DNA from: Gliomastix tumulicola
Lineage: Eukaryota; Ascomycota; Sordariomycetes; Hypocreales; Bionectriaceae
Reading direction: 5' to 3'
Assembly: GCA_001599755.1 (NCBI GenBank)
Contig: BCHX01000005.1
Span: 194,800 to 258,799, forward strand
Length of the DNA: 64,000 nt
More model-generated notes on the stretch are below. The model searched no databases, was not told where the DNA came from, and worked only from the letters and a program-made list of their open reading frames with translations. The DNA is not shown here. How positions within the stretch are numbered: position 1 is the first letter of the stretch.

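Overview
The window looks like a chromosome segment of a filamentous ascomycete (Pezizomycotina; Sordariomycetes/Hypocreales is the best guess, not proven). The reasons are short 50-90 bp introns with GTRNGY donors and CTAAC-type branch points, typical fungal gene families, and blocks of almost pure A+T that look like RIP-mutated (repeat-induced point mutation) transposon remains. One ambiguous base (n, 13753) shows it is draft assembly.

Layout. 1-8 kb is normal GC-rich sequence with three minus-strand loci: an Mtr-type amino-acid permease, an unrecognised protein whose frame holds two in-frame TAG codons, and a secreted flavin L-amino-acid oxidase. 8-16.7 kb is a patchwork: a small membrane protein with a shifted C-terminal frame, a stray 5.8S rDNA fragment with an internal deletion, an inverted pair of paralogous small coiled-coil genes around a 0.6 kb AT block, duplicated non-coding leader sequence, an APH-type phosphotransferase and a broken gene. 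14.4-35.3 kb holds six protein-kinase-fold or APH-fold genes of different families, separated by two large AT-rich blocks (about 22.0-29.1 kb and 30.8-34.0 kb). The first block still shows a Ty3/Gypsy retrotransposon in plus orientation (RT, RNase H, integrase). The second holds at least four copies of a roughly 300 bp repeat with a palindromic core.

From 36.17 kb to the right edge (64.0 kb) runs one uninterrupted minus-strand frame: the C-terminal part of a giant non-ribosomal peptide synthetase. It contains the end of a carrier domain, eight complete C-A-T modules and a terminal NAD(P)H-dependent thioester reductase, without epimerase, methyltransferase or thioesterase domains. The gene continues beyond the window. 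The layout predicts a linear peptide of at least nine residues, released by reduction as an aldehyde or alcohol, as in peptaibol-like synthetases. No tailoring or transport gene for it is visible on its 3' side, where an SRPK-like kinase and RIP-mutated DNA lie, so the rest of any cluster should be upstream, beyond 64 kb.

The most notable points are the giant reductase-ending NRPS beside a RIP-mutated compartment, the concentration of unrelated kinase-like genes (some decaying) between AT-rich blocks, and the mirrored paralogue pair. Exons were assembled by eye, and all family names come from motif recognition, not database search.
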